Assembly: GCF_003952945.1 (NCBI RefSeq)
Contig: NZ_QXGK01000017.1
Span: 1 to 61,355, forward strand
Reading direction: 5' to 3'
Source: Bifidobacterium samirii
GTDB taxonomy: Bacteria; Actinomycetota; Actinomycetes; Actinomycetales; Bifidobacteriaceae
Length of the DNA: 61,355 bases
Part shown: positions 8,948 to 19,637 of the stretch, piece by piece
How the letters are laid out: each line of letters opens with the position of its first letter
Position numbering within the stretch: position 1 is the stretch's first letter
Position numbers and translations under genes: made by a program
Notes under the pieces: model-generated
Told to the model about the DNA's origin: nothing
Database searches by the model: none
What the model saw: only the letters and a program-made list of their open reading frames with translations

Positions 8948-9792
8948 GGTGTGTTTACGCTAGTTGGTGTTGTGTGATAATCGGTATATGTGTACGCCGA
9001 GGTATGACATCACGCTGGACCAGTTCATGAGGATCGCGCATCTGCTGCCGCGTCAGCGCGGCAACGTGGCCGTGGACAACTACACGTTCGTCAACGCCCT
9101 CCTGTGGATGTGCCGCACCGGGGCGCCGTGGCGGGACCTGCCCGAGTGCTTCGGCAAGTGGATGACCGTCTACCAGCGGTTCAACCGCTGGTCCAGGAAC
9201 GGCGCGATGGAGCGCCTGTTCGCGGCGCTGCAGGAGGAGCGGATCATCGGGGTGGAGGTCAGGGTGCTCGCGTTGGACTCCACGAGCGTGAAGGTCCACC
9301 AGCATGCCGCGGGCGCCCCGAAAAAAGGGGGCCGCGGTGCGTCGGCGTCTCCCGTGGAGGGCGGAACACCAAAGTTCACGTGGTATCCGACAGCGAGTCG
9401 ACGCTCGTCGAGATCCACCTGAGCCCCGGCAACGAGCACGACGCGTCCCATGGGCGCCGATCGATGGCCGCGCTCGGCGCGTTCATGGGCGCGGGCCTGC
9501 TCATGGGCCGCGCGTACGAGGGGGACCCGACCCGCCTGCTGGCCGAGTCGTTCGGGCTGAGGCCGGTCGTGCCGCCCAGGCGCAACCGCACGGCCCCGTG
9601 GGACTATGACCGGGAGGCGTACCGGGAGAGGAGCATCGTGGAGCGCCTGTTCTGCAGGATGAAGCAGTACCGCAAGGCCGCCACCCGGTACGACAGGCTC
9701 GACGAGACCTTCCTGTCCAACCTCATGCTCGTCCTCATTGCCATCTACCTCAAGGACACCACCAAAACCAGATTAGAGTAAACACACCCTAG
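8944..9792 (+). mobile_element. Complete IS5-family (IS427-like) insertion sequence
   Basis: An 841-bp element (8948-9788) with 11-bp terminal repeats GGTGTGTTTAC/GTAAACACACC, flanked on both sides by CTAG, the expected 4-bp IS5-type duplication (8944-8947 and 9789-9792). It has two overlapping transposase frames. The first 122 bp are identical to the inverted copy at the left edge of the window, so the two insertions are recent relative to each other. Confidence 0.92.
8988..9781 (+). CDS. IS5-family transposase, two frames joined by -1 frameshifting
   Basis: OrfA starts at ATG 8988 (MCTPRYDITLDQF) and contains the helix-rich N-terminal domain plus the first catalytic motif LALDSTSVKVHQ. The second frame, lying -1 relative to orfA, runs to 9781 and contains the C-terminal motif YRERSIVERLFCRMKQYR with the catalytic Glu. 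The probable slip site is A6G5 at 9321-9331, where orfA reads PKKGG. This two-ORF arrangement is known for the IS427 group. Oddly, the position where the second catalytic Asp is expected (usually D-R/K-A/G-Y-D) reads MGRAYEGD, with Gly in place of Asp. The element may therefore encode an inactive enzyme and depend on another copy; an alternative is that the adjacent EGD Asp serves. Confidence 0.85.
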
Positions 9793-9827
9793 TAAAAGTG
9801 CGTCGCTGGCGAAGGCGGATGCGGTCT

Positions 9828-9935
9828 TGACTACCCCTCAGTCGGCTTCGCCGACAGCTCCCCTGACAAGGGGAGCCGAGGGGAATGGTAACTGAGCCGG
9901 TCGCGTCGTGTACGACAGACCTTGGCAAGGGGAGT
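9828..9935. repeat. Double-hairpin intergenic repeat, one full and one partial copy
   Basis: The segment starting CCCCTCAGTCGGC folds as two adjacent hairpins: GTCGGC-TTC-GCCGAC, then CTCCCCT-GAC-AAGGGGAG followed by CCGAGGGG. A partial, diverged second copy (CCTTGGCAAGGGGAGTCGAGGG) follows about 60 bp later. The sequence looks like a REP- or MITE-type dispersed repeat. It lies between the IS5 copy and the IS110 remnant. Confidence 0.6.
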
Positions 9936-9948
9936 CGAGGGATTGCCG

Positions 9949-10332
9949 TCAACCCTCGCAGACCGGGAAACGACAGCTCATCTGGCAGTGGGCGGCCCAT
10001 GCGATCACGCGCGCGTCCCTCCGGTCGGTTTTCGCGCTGCCGGGCAGGAGCTGGGCGGCCTTGCGCATCGCGCCTCCGGGAAGGTAGGCGACGGCGATCC
10101 CCATGCTTCTGGCCACGGTCAGGGGCGGCGAGCCGATGGTGTTGGGCTGGTCGACGACCAGCAGCGGCCGGCCTCGTTCGGAAAGCCTTTCCAGCATGGT
10201 CCGGATGGCTTTCTCGTCCTGTCTGACCGGCTTGTCGTAGACGGTGGCGCCGTCGCGGTCGAGGGCATGCGCGTGGTGCGCGCTTTTGCCTACGTCCAGG
10301 CCGATCCACACGTCGATGTCGTCCGGGGTCAT
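9949..10332 (-). pseudogene. Truncated IS110-family transposase (N-terminal DEDD domain)
   Basis: 127 codons starting at ATG 10332 encode the RuvC-like N-terminus of an IS110-family recombinase: WIGLDVGKSAHHAHALD with the first catalytic Asp, then LLVVDQPNTIG, GIAVAYLPG and the family signature KTDRRDARVIA. Full-length members have about 350-400 residues including a C-terminal serine-containing domain, which is missing here. The frame ends in non-homologous residues (CRFPVCEG) near the hairpin repeats. It is a remnant on the opposite strand to the adjacent IS5 element. Confidence 0.85.
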
Positions 10333-10631
10333 CGTCGTTCCTCCCGTCTGGGGATGTTCCGTGGCCGCCGTGGACTGGGATAGAGTCCGGGCGCCCGCGC
10401 CGCAGCCACATTACGAGGGGCCTGCGCCGCGAGTCCCTGGGGTCATTCGTGCGACCGGCCTGGTTCCTATCAGCGGTCTGCGGACGTCCCCGCTCCCGGC
10501 GACAGCACCCCCCGGATCATCAGCGACAGGGCGAGAGAGTCATACCGGAACCGGCGACCGGGTTCTGACTATCAGAACTTACCAAAACATGGTAATGGGC
10601 GAGGGAAATGGCGACCGGGTCGAGAGAACGA
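10333..10631 (-). other. Non-coding left end of the IS110 remnant; possible bridge-RNA region
   Basis: About 300 bp without a gene, upstream of the IS110 transposase start on the minus strand. In the IS110 group the long non-coding end before the transposase gene encodes the bridge (seek) RNA that selects target and donor. The stretch contains several inverted repeats, for example around GGTTCCTATCAG near 10462 and ACCGGAACCGG near 10544. No boundary could be fixed by eye, so the assignment is by position only. Confidence 0.35.
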
Positions 10632-10663
10632 AAGTGGCCCGCGTCGCTGGACTCGGGCCACTT
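10632..10663 (-). terminator. Terminator of the GH31 gene
   Basis: A perfect 10-bp stem, AAGTGGCCCG/CGGGCCACTT (10632-10641 with 10654-10663), lies 19 bp past the GH31 stop. The minus-strand tail is TTTCGTTCTC. Confidence 0.75.
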
Positions 10664-10681
10664 GGAGGGGGGATCAGAGCA

Positions 10682-13204
10682 TCAGACGCGGCCCGTGCGC
10701 AGCAGCGGCTCGGCGACGGCCTGAATCACGGACTCCGGCATATGCGAATCGTCGAAATCGTGACGCGGGCGATCGCTTTTGACGCTTTCCAGCGTGTGCA
10801 GTGCGTTCAGCGCAAGAGCGCCGTTCTCCTTGACCAGCTGGTAGGCGCGTTCCTTCGACAGGTAACGGATCTGCGCGTTGTACAGCACGGTGAATGCATC
10901 CTCGATCGCCGGATCGTCGGCGTACCGCAGGCCGCTCGCCGAACGCACAGACACCTCGGCGTCGACCGGCACGTTCCTGACCGTCACCGACAGGCTCAGC
11001 GTCGCCTCGTCATACGCGACCTCGGCCTCCTCGCGCGTCACGCCGGCGACTGTAACGACCACGTCGTCCGCCGCGACCTCGGCCACTCCACGGAACGTGA
11101 CCGTCCACGTACGCTCCGCAGGCAGCGCCTCGACGTTGCCGGACGCGGGCGCGATCGTGAACGTGGCAGCCGCGCCATCCTTCCAGTCGAACGTCATCGC
11201 CGTCGACGTCAGCGCCGAAGCGAGCGGCTGCGCCTGGTTCGTGCCGTCGTCCTCCTTGAGATCGAACGCGCCGTCCGCGCCCGGGAAGACCACGACCTGC
11301 AGGTGCGCCGGGTTGCCGACCGAATTGATCGCGCCGTTGGCCTCGTCCAGCGGCTGCAGCGGCACGATGCCGCCGGCCTTCGCGAACGCCGGAACGCCGT
11401 CGAGATCACGCCACGCCTCCAGCTTGCGGCCGTTCGTGCTCGCCGACTCGTAGCGGCGACCGGTGAAGAAGTCGAACCAGGTACCCTGCGGCAGCCATAC
11501 GTCGGCCTTCGCCAGCTGCGCGTTGCCGTCGATCGGCTCGACGATCGGCGCGACGACCAGCTCGGTGCCGAAACGGAACTCCTGCTCCATCTCGTACGCG
11601 GTCGGGTTCTCCGGCGATTGCCAGTACATCGGCTCGACTAGCGGACGGCCGTCGGCCGCGGCGCGCCAGTTCATCGTGTACAGGTATGGCAGCATCTCGT
11701 GGCGCAGGCGCAACGCCTTATCCATCGCGTCGCGCGTTGCCGTGTGGAAGTTCCACGGTTCCTTGCCGTTGAACGACGAATCGGTCGAATGCAGTCGGTT
11801 GATCGGGCTGAACGTGCCGAGCTGATACCAACGGGCTTCCAACTCCTCATCGCGGTAACCGAACATATGGCCGCCGATATCGTGGCTCCACCAGCCGTAG
11901 CCGATGTTTGACGCGGTCGATGTGAAGTACGGCTGGAACTTGAGCGACTCCCATGTGACGACCGTGTCACCGGAGAAACCGACCGGGTAGCGGTGTGAGC
12001 CCGGGCCGGCGTAACGCGAGAACGTGAGCGGCCAGCGGCCGTCGCGACCGGAGTCGAGATAATGCATATGGTTGAGCATCCACAGCGGGTCGAGGCCCTT
12101 CTGGCGGGTCGCGCCGCCCTGCTGCCAGTCCAACCACCAGAAGTCGGTTCCCATGTCTTCGAGCTTGTGATGCAGGTCGAAATACGCGTCCATGAAACGC
12201 GGACTGGTCAGGTCGAACTCGACCGGTTCGCCGGATTCCGGGTCGATGCCCATACGTTCAGCGACCTCGTCGTAGCCGTCCTCGAATGCGCGCACGCCGT
12301 CGCGCGGGTGCACATTCAGCGTCGTGCGTAGACCATGTTCGTGCAACGCGCGTTGGAAACGCTCCGGATCCGGAAAGAAGTCGCGGTTCCAGGTGTAACC
12401 GGTCCATCCGGAACCGTACTTCGGATCGACGTCGTCGACCAGATGCCAGTCCATGTCGATGACGGCCGTGGTGAACGGCAGACCTTCCTTCTCGAAACGG
12501 TCGACCAGCGTGAGGTACTCGTCCTCGGTGTAACGGTGGTAGCGGCTCCACCAGTTGCCCAGCGTGAATCGCGGCAGCAGCGGCGTCGGGCCGGTCAGCT
12601 TGTAGAAGTCCTGCACGGCCTCGATGTAGCGGTGGCCGTAGCCGAAGATGTACAGATCCTTGCCCTGATGCTCGCGCGGCACGACCCAGGTGCCGAACGG
12701 GTTGGCCTCGCCCTTGACCTCGGCGGCCTCGACGATTACGTTCGACGTGGAATCGTCGATTACGGCCCAGCCATCGTGCGAGATGACGCCCAGACCGAGC
12801 TTCGTCTCGCCGTCGACCTCGTCGAGCGTGCGGGCGGTGCCGCGTAGATTGCCGCGCTGATCCTCGCCGTAATGCCAGGTGTTCATCTGCGAGTTGGTGA
12901 CGCCCTTGACGACGACGCTCAGGCCTTCCTTGGAGAACTGCTGCATGTTGTAGGTCATACGGAGCGCCGGAGTGTCGATGATGAGCAGGCCGTCGCGCTC
13001 GGTCTTCGTGAACTGAGGGGGATTGGCCGCAAGCCAGTTGCGGTTGACGACCATCTGCGTGGCGTGATTCTCGAAAACGCCGTCGTCCTGCCATTCAAGG
13101 CGGATGAGCGATTCGGTGATGACGCCGATGCGCCAGCGGTCGCCCTGGATGACCGTGGCCGGGTTCATGCCCGGGTTCGTGGCCAGTTGCGGAAAGGTGG
13201 ACAT
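10682..13204 (-). CDS. GH31 alpha-glucosidase/alpha-xylosidase family enzyme
   Basis: An 840-residue glycoside hydrolase family 31 enzyme. An N-terminal beta-sandwich (residues ~1-230) precedes the catalytic barrel, which begins near FTLGNWWSRYHRYTEDEY. The nucleophile is the Asp in WWLDWQQGG near residue 356, and the acid/base is the Asp in WWSHDIGGHMFG near residue 440. C-terminal beta domains follow, with an Ala/Val-rich region. There is no signal peptide, so it acts on imported oligosaccharides. ATG 13204 is preceded by AAAGGAGCTCAC. The gene lies downstream of a lacI gene and malQ on the same strand, so it is probably part of a maltodextrin or isomalto-oligosaccharide set; alpha-xylosidase activity is an alternative within the family. 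A terminator follows directly. Confidence 0.9.
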   Translation of the reverse strand: MSTFPQLATNPGMNPATVIQGDRWRIGVITESLIRLEWQDDGVFENHATQMVVNRNWLAANPPQFTKTERDGLLIIDTPALRMTYNMQQFSKEGLSVVVKGVTNSQMNTWHYGEDQRGNLRGTARTLDEVDGETKLGLGVISHDGWAVIDDSTSNVIVEAAEVKGEANPFGTWVVPREHQGKDLYIFGYGHRYIEAVQDFYKLTGPTPLLPRFTLGNWWSRYHRYTEDEYLTLVDRFEKEGLPFTTAVIDMDWHLVDDVDPKYGSGWTGYTWNRDFFPDPERFQRALHEHGLRTTLNVHPRDGVRAFEDGYDEVAERMGIDPESGEPVEFDLTSPRFMDAYFDLHHKLEDMGTDFWWLDWQQGGATRQKGLDPLWMLNHMHYLDSGRDGRWPLTFSRYAGPGSHRYPVGFSGDTVVTWESLKFQPYFTSTASNIGYGWWSHDIGGHMFGYRDEELEARWYQLGTFSPINRLHSTDSSFNGKEPWNFHTATRDAMDKALRLRHEMLPYLYTMNWRAAADGRPLVEPMYWQSPENPTAYEMEQEFRFGTELVVAPIVEPIDGNAQLAKADVWLPQGTWFDFFTGRRYESASTNGRKLEAWRDLDGVPAFAKAGGIVPLQPLDEANGAINSVGNPAHLQVVVFPGADGAFDLKEDDGTNQAQPLASALTSTAMTFDWKDGAAATFTIAPASGNVEALPAERTWTVTFRGVAEVAADDVVVTVAGVTREEAEVAYDEATLSLSVTVRNVPVDAEVSVRSASGLRYADDPAIEDAFTVLYNAQIRYLSKERAYQLVKENGALALNALHTLESVKSDRPRHDFDDSHMPESVIQAVAEPLLRTGRV

Positions 13205-13312
13205 GTGAGCTCCTTTGCTGGGACTTGATTTATATTGACTTGTATAAAAGATGAGCAGGGTACAGTAATGATGTCTGGGCTGTAGTGCTTTGCTGGCGTC
13301 AAAGAACCGGTG

Positions 13313-14329
13313 TCATCGTGCTGCGATGGCAGTAGTGTCTCGCAGCATGAGTTGGGTATTCAGAATTTCGAATCGCGGCTCAGGTAGCGGGCCTCCCATG
13401 GCTTTGATTGCCTTGCGTGCTGCGATGGCGCCAAGATGTTGCGGGCGTTGCCGTAAGGTAGTCAGCCCTATCTTGGATGCGAATGGAATATCGTCAAATC
13501 CGATTACCGACAAGTCTTTCGGGACCTGTAAACCATATTGCGGGAGCCGGTATAGAATCGGCAACGCAAGTTCATCGGTCTGGAAACAGATGGCTGTGGG
13601 TGATGGATTCATCGTGGTCAGTCGCGCAATCGCCATACTGGTTGAATCGTCATGATCGGAACACTGGATCTGTTCTATGGTGATGCCGGGGTGCGCGTCA
13701 GCGGCGCGCAGCAGTCCCTGTAGTCGGGTTTCCGCACTGAATTGCAAATGGTTGGAGTCGTCGTGGGCGCCGCAGACATACGCAATACGGCGGTGTCCTA
13801 GCGATGCCAGATGACCGAGCGCCATGTGCATGCTTTGCTGGTCATCGATGCACACGGTGCCGTCGAATCCAGCTGTGGACGGCGTATTGATTCCGATGAG
13901 GGGGACATTCATTTCCTTAAGTCTGCTAACCTCGGCCGGGTCTATGTCAAACGAGCAGACGATAACCGCATCGACATTTCTTTGTACTGGCAAATCAGCG
14001 AAGAAACGATGCCGGTCATGCTCGTTCGACATGCCGTACGTGGATATGTCATAGCCGGCCGGGTGAAATACAGAATCAAGACCTCGGTAGACATTTGCGT
14101 TGAACCAGACATCAATGGTGTCGGCATGGAGGAATGCAATACGGAATGATTGTCCTGACTTCAGCGCAGCTGCGGATCGGGAGACTCGGAAGTCCAGTTT
14201 TCGAGCGGCTGCCAGAACCCGGGCGCGGGTTTCCGGGAGAACGAGATCCGGTTTGGCGAATGTGCGCGATACTGTTGATACGGATACGCCTGCTTCCGCT
14301 GCTACAGCTTGAATACTTGCTTTTGCCAT
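13313..14329 (-). CDS. LacI-family transcriptional regulator
   Basis: A 338-residue LacI/GalR repressor. The helix-turn-helix is in residues ~3-25 (ASIQAVAAEAGVSVSTVSRTF), followed by the hinge RVSRSAAALKSGQSFRIAFL and the effector domain with VIGFDDIPFASKIGLTTLRQ near residue 265. The ATG at 14329 is preferred over one 7 codons upstream because AGCGAGG lies at the right distance. It lies between malQ and the GH31 gene on the same strand, with intergenic gaps of ~210 and ~108 bp, so each gene may have its own promoter. The palindrome at 16978-16994 in front of malQ is a likely target. The GH31 leader has a weaker inverted repeat (TTATA...TATAA near 13230-13247). Confidence 0.9.
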   Translation of the reverse strand: MAKASIQAVAAEAGVSVSTVSRTFAKPDLVLPETRARVLAAARKLDFRVSRSAAALKSGQSFRIAFLHADTIDVWFNANVYRGLDSVFHPAGYDISTYGMSNEHDRHRFFADLPVQRNVDAVIVCSFDIDPAEVSRLKEMNVPLIGINTPSTAGFDGTVCIDDQQSMHMALGHLASLGHRRIAYVCGAHDDSNHLQFSAETRLQGLLRAADAHPGITIEQIQCSDHDDSTSMAIARLTTMNPSPTAICFQTDELALPILYRLPQYGLQVPKDLSVIGFDDIPFASKIGLTTLRQRPQHLGAIAARKAIKAMGGPLPEPRFEILNTQLMLRDTTAIAAR

Positions 14330-14494
14330 GGCAACCTCGCTCATACGCAATAGTGGTTTTCTTGGTAAGACAACGTTATCATACTGGTGAGAGTTGTGTG
14401 AGGCACAGTGTTATGCTGCGACGAGTTGAAATGGGGTTCTGTGAGGCGGGCGGAGTCTGGCATGGTGATTGAGCCGGGTTTTATATTTGAAAAC

Positions 14495-14534
14495 GGCCGC
14501 AGCTCGTCCTGATGAAAAACGGACGTGCTGCGGC
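14495..14534 (-). terminator. Terminator of malQ
   Basis: The stem GCCGCAGC...GCTGCGGC, extended by a CGTCC/GGACG pair beyond one mismatch, has a minus-strand tail CGTTTTC. It lies 6 bp past the malQ stop codon. Confidence 0.75.
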
Positions 14535-14540
14535 TCTGGT

Positions 14541-16784
14541 CTATTGCTTTCCGCTCATGATGGCAGCGAGGGACAACACTCGTGGGTTGGTGAATACGTC
14601 ATCGGTGTGGACGAGACATCCACTGCTATCCATTAGCGGAACGCGCCAATTGGGATACTGATCGGATGTTCCTGGTTGGTTTACTGTGGCGTGCTGTCCA
14701 GTGCCGTCTACAATGGCTGCTTGACGCAGCACGCTCGGTGTGGAGATTAGCATTCGGTGCATGGCTTCGATGATTTCCTGTTCATATTCTGGAACGTTAG
14801 CGGCGGCTTCGGCCGTCAGCCATCCTCCGGTGACCAGCAGGTCAAGCATCGCTTGCCGCTCTGCTTCCGCACTTCTTGCAAATTGTTCGACGGGTTCGGT
14901 CAACAAATGGAGTCGTTCTCGTAGTCGCACATGTTCGAATTCCAAGTAGCCTGCTGTCGGAGGCAGATCGTGCGTGGTCACAGATGCTAGCGCCAGCTGG
15001 CGGTAGTTGCTGGGATGAGTATAAGGATCTCCTGCGTTTGGGGAGTCGTCGATACGCGCGAACCATTCCACGTCGGTGCCGAGTACCCCGTGTCCGGACA
15101 GGAACTGACGGACAAAAGGTGGAACGGTTCCTAAATCCTCGCCGATTACCATTCCGTTCGCGCGAGTTGCTTCAATCGACAAAATCGCAATCATCGCGTG
15201 ATAGTTGTACATCACATATGCTCCGCCCTTTGCGTTTTTGCCCTGCGGAATCCACCACAAACGGAATAGTCCGAGTGCGTGGTCAATCCGTACTGCGCCG
15301 GCATGCTCAAACATCGAATGCACCATCTCTCGGTATACGCGGTATCCGGTTGCTTCGAGATAACGAGGACTGAATGGTGGTTGTCCCCAATCCTGTCCTT
15401 GTTGGTTATAGAAATCCGGAGGACATCCGACCGTGACTGAGCCGACTGCGAAACGTTCGGGGCTCCACCAGACGTCCGCACCCAGCGCGTGTACTCCCAC
15501 AGCCATGTCCTGTATGAGACCAATGGCCATGCCATTAGCTCGTGCGGTTTTCTGGGCGTTCCCTAGTTGCTCGTTGGCGATCCACTGTAGCCAGCGATTG
15601 AATTCAAACAAGTCATGGTGAGTTCTGATCAGGTCGGCGACCTCGGGTGAGGTACGGTTAGTGCGCGCAAACCAGGAATTCGGCTCCCACGGGGCGCCCC
15701 ACACTTCAAATGCGAGACACCAAGCGGCGAATGCATCAAGGTCTGGGCCGGCCTGCTCCTTGAAGCGGGCGAACTCGGCCTCTCGTTCGGGAGAGCGCGG
15801 ATGGTCGAAAATCAGACGCAGGGCGGGGCGTTTCGCATTCCACGCCGCATTGATACCCATGGGATTAGGCTCGTCATTGTTTGCGGATACCGATGCATGT
15901 AGTTCGTCGACCTGTGCGCGATCGTCGGATGATAGCTCAGCATATTCGGGGATATTCTGTGGCCGGATGTACGTTACGTTGAAGAATCGTCGTGACTCAG
16001 GCAGATACGGCGACGGCTCGAGCGGCGGAACGGGAGCTCCGGCATGAACTGGGTTGATAAGCATGAAATCGGCATCGGTTTTCGCTGCTGCCGCAGCAAG
16101 GAGTTCAGTCAGATCCCCGTAGTCCCCTACGCCCCACGAATCATGAGACCGGATTGAATAGAGTTGAGCCATCCACCCCCAACGCGGGCGTTCCGCTACG
16201 GCTTGAGGCAAAGGGATACAGGCGGGGGCGACCATCAGAGTCGCTTGGTCGTCGTGGTCTCCGTTGGCTACGTGTAGCGTGTGGTATCCGATTGGCAGAT
16301 TGTCGGGCAGTGAGAAAGAGTATGCCGACAGGTCGTGACTGTTTCCCCGGTGGATTTCTTCGCGGCAATGAGTAGTGCCATCTTCCAGCATGATTGTTAT
16401 CTGGAGCGGGGCCGCTGAGTCGATATGGTTCAGTCTGACTGTTGCGGGTTCTCCAACTGTGGCGGTGAGGGTCGATGAGGGCAGGATGCGGGCGGATGGC
16501 TTCGCCCCGATTGCATCTGATGAGTCGGTTGCGGTTGTTTGGGCAAGCGACTGTTCGATTGCTGTAGGTGTGTTGGCCTCGACTCCCAGTGCTTCGAGCA
16601 CGTTGATGAGTACGTCGTCGGAGATTTCAACATATGTACCAAGCTGGTCTATGTATGATGTGGCTACCCCATTGATTTTGGCTAGCTGGATGAGCGGTCG
16701 GGAGAGCCTTTCGGGACTTTCGTAGCGCTCGGCCCCATCGATTGATGTGTTGATGGGGCATGGGGTGGCATCGAGTGGCGTCAT
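14541..16784 (-). CDS. malQ: 4-alpha-glucanotransferase (amylomaltase)
   Basis: A 747-residue GH77 enzyme that transfers alpha-1,4-glucan segments between maltodextrins, releasing glucose and longer chains in the cytoplasm. Conserved regions are intact: MAIGLIQDMAVGVH, VRIDHALGLFRLWWIP with the nucleophile Asp near residue 499, VIGEDLGTVPP with the acid/base Glu near 547, and TTHDLPPTAGYL with the third Asp near 603. The N-terminal ~250 residues form the beta-sandwich extension common to actinobacterial MalQ. The ATG at 16784 has AGGAGGAGGAACAG directly upstream, which decides the start. The frame is open back to an ATG at 16955, next to a -10 box, but that stretch looks non-protein. The promoter overlaps a LacI-type palindrome. 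It forms a maltodextrin set with the GH31 gene. Confidence 0.93.
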   Translation of the reverse strand: MTPLDATPCPINTSIDGAERYESPERLSRPLIQLAKINGVATSYIDQLGTYVEISDDVLINVLEALGVEANTPTAIEQSLAQTTATDSSDAIGAKPSARILPSSTLTATVGEPATVRLNHIDSAAPLQITIMLEDGTTHCREEIHRGNSHDLSAYSFSLPDNLPIGYHTLHVANGDHDDQATLMVAPACIPLPQAVAERPRWGWMAQLYSIRSHDSWGVGDYGDLTELLAAAAAKTDADFMLINPVHAGAPVPPLEPSPYLPESRRFFNVTYIRPQNIPEYAELSSDDRAQVDELHASVSANNDEPNPMGINAAWNAKRPALRLIFDHPRSPEREAEFARFKEQAGPDLDAFAAWCLAFEVWGAPWEPNSWFARTNRTSPEVADLIRTHHDLFEFNRWLQWIANEQLGNAQKTARANGMAIGLIQDMAVGVHALGADVWWSPERFAVGSVTVGCPPDFYNQQGQDWGQPPFSPRYLEATGYRVYREMVHSMFEHAGAVRIDHALGLFRLWWIPQGKNAKGGAYVMYNYHAMIAILSIEATRANGMVIGEDLGTVPPFVRQFLSGHGVLGTDVEWFARIDDSPNAGDPYTHPSNYRQLALASVTTHDLPPTAGYLEFEHVRLRERLHLLTEPVEQFARSAEAERQAMLDLLVTGGWLTAEAAANVPEYEQEIIEAMHRMLISTPSVLRQAAIVDGTGQHATVNQPGTSDQYPNWRVPLMDSSGCLVHTDDVFTNPRVLSLAAIMSGKQ

Positions 16785-16959
16785 CTGTTCCTCCTCCTCT
16801 GTCATTTCCTTGGCGGAATTCATTCGGATTGTGGTGTTGCTGAGTGGTGACCTGCGTCCGTCTGCTGGTGCTTTCTCTGTTGGCCGTGTCCCTCGGGTAT
16901 GGCCCGCCATCGGGCCGAAGTAATTCGGGGCATACCTAAGAGCGGCTCCGCTCATGGTT

Positions 16960-17069
16960 ACTATACCTCATATTGACATCGTTTGCAAAACGATAAAACA
17001 TTGACTTTGGTGAGTTAAACGGTCTTATTCTGGTTATTCTGGGGAGACTGCTTCTATCGTTTGCAATAG
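16960..17069 (-). promoter_or_regulatory. malQ promoter with LacI-type operator and a second half-like site
   Basis: On the minus strand the -10 is TATAGT (16960-16965). Seventeen bases upstream, TTGCAA serves as -35 and lies inside the palindrome ATCGTTTGCAAAACGAT (16978-16994, arms ATCGTTT/AAACGAT). A related but incomplete site, TATCGTTTGCAATAG, lies at 17055-17069. An operator covering the -35 fits repression by a LacI protein, probably the one at 13313-14329. Confidence 0.7.
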
Positions 17070-17383
17070 CTGAAGACTATCCAACTTGTTGCTTTTGATA
17101 GTCCGAGTTCTCGGAGTGTGTACAGGTGTCTGTTTCCATACTGCGGCGATGGGATCGACCCGGCGTCGGCCATGACGCATTCGGGTCCCTGAAGTCGGTT
17201 TCGTCGATTCCAATCGTTGCCATACCCGTGTGGTGGCGTGTTGGATGTCATCGGGTTGTTGTTTATGATGAGTGAGTCGATACCGACAAGTTTCATGTCT
17301 CGGCGGGCTTGGACGCGTTGGTCGGTGCGGCCGAGGAGATCTTGCTGTGCGACTGCCGAGTCAGTGACTGCCGTCATTCATGT

Positions 17384-17580
17384 GAATCCCGACGCAACCG
17401 GACCGTGTTGCGTCGGGATTCGTTCGTTTCCGGGAATCCCCATACGGATTGCGACGCCGGGAGAGGCGGTTGCGTCGGGATTCGTATGGGATGGCGGGAT
17501 GATGTGCGGATTGCGACGCAAGCCGGCCTGGTTGCGTCGTAATCCGTTAATGAACCCCGGATCCTGTGCGGATTGCGACG
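17384..17580. repeat. Cluster of palindromic repeats sharing CATACGAATCCCGACGCAAC
   Basis: Three hairpins lie in a row. The first is perfect (17384-17398 with 17407-17421, 15-bp stem, GAATCCCGACGCAAC). The second pairs CATACGGATTGCGACGCC (17441) with a copy of the reverse complement of CATACGAATCCCGACGCAAC (17469-17488). The third pairs GTGCGGATTGCGACGCAA with TTGCGTCGTAATCC. A fourth half-unit lies near 17567. The same 20-mer occurs as part of the tandem array at 57690-57945, so it belongs to a dispersed family. Confidence 0.75.
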
Positions 17581-17679
17581 CGGATGACGGGGATGCGGAG
17601 GGCTGAGGCGGGGAAGGGGTGCCGCAATCCGTCCCGAAAAAAGTTCGGAGAATCGGGAATAGAAAGTTGCAAACGAAAG

Positions 17680-17700
17680 TTGAGTGGTGTAGGCTCAAGT
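17680..17700 (+). promoter_or_regulatory. HAIR operator of the dnaK operon
   Basis: GTTGAGT-N7-GCTCAAG matches the HspR-associated inverted repeat (consensus CTTGAGT-N7-ACTCAAG) with one change per arm. It lies 75 bp before the dnaK start, where HspR, encoded at the end of the operon, would repress transcription when no stress is present. Confidence 0.85.
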
Positions 17701-17775
17701 TTTGGAAAGCCCGAGAGCGGTCCAAGAGCTTGGGCGAAGAACGAAAGCGCATAACTCAACCAAAGGAGCAACACT

Positions 17776-19626
<1,851 letters not shown>

Positions 19627-19637
19627 GGGACGCCCCC

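Larger units (their letters stand above)
17070..17775. other. Intergenic region between malQ and dnaK
   Basis: About 700 bp with no convincing gene. It holds the hairpin-repeat cluster at 17384-17580 and, next to dnaK, the HAIR operator. The part from 17070 to 17380 shows nothing I can name. Confidence 0.6.

Noticed and set aside
1-9792. Composite transposon
   Set aside because: The two IS copies are inverted and each has its own CTAG duplication, which fits two separate insertions; evidence for movement as a unit is lacking.
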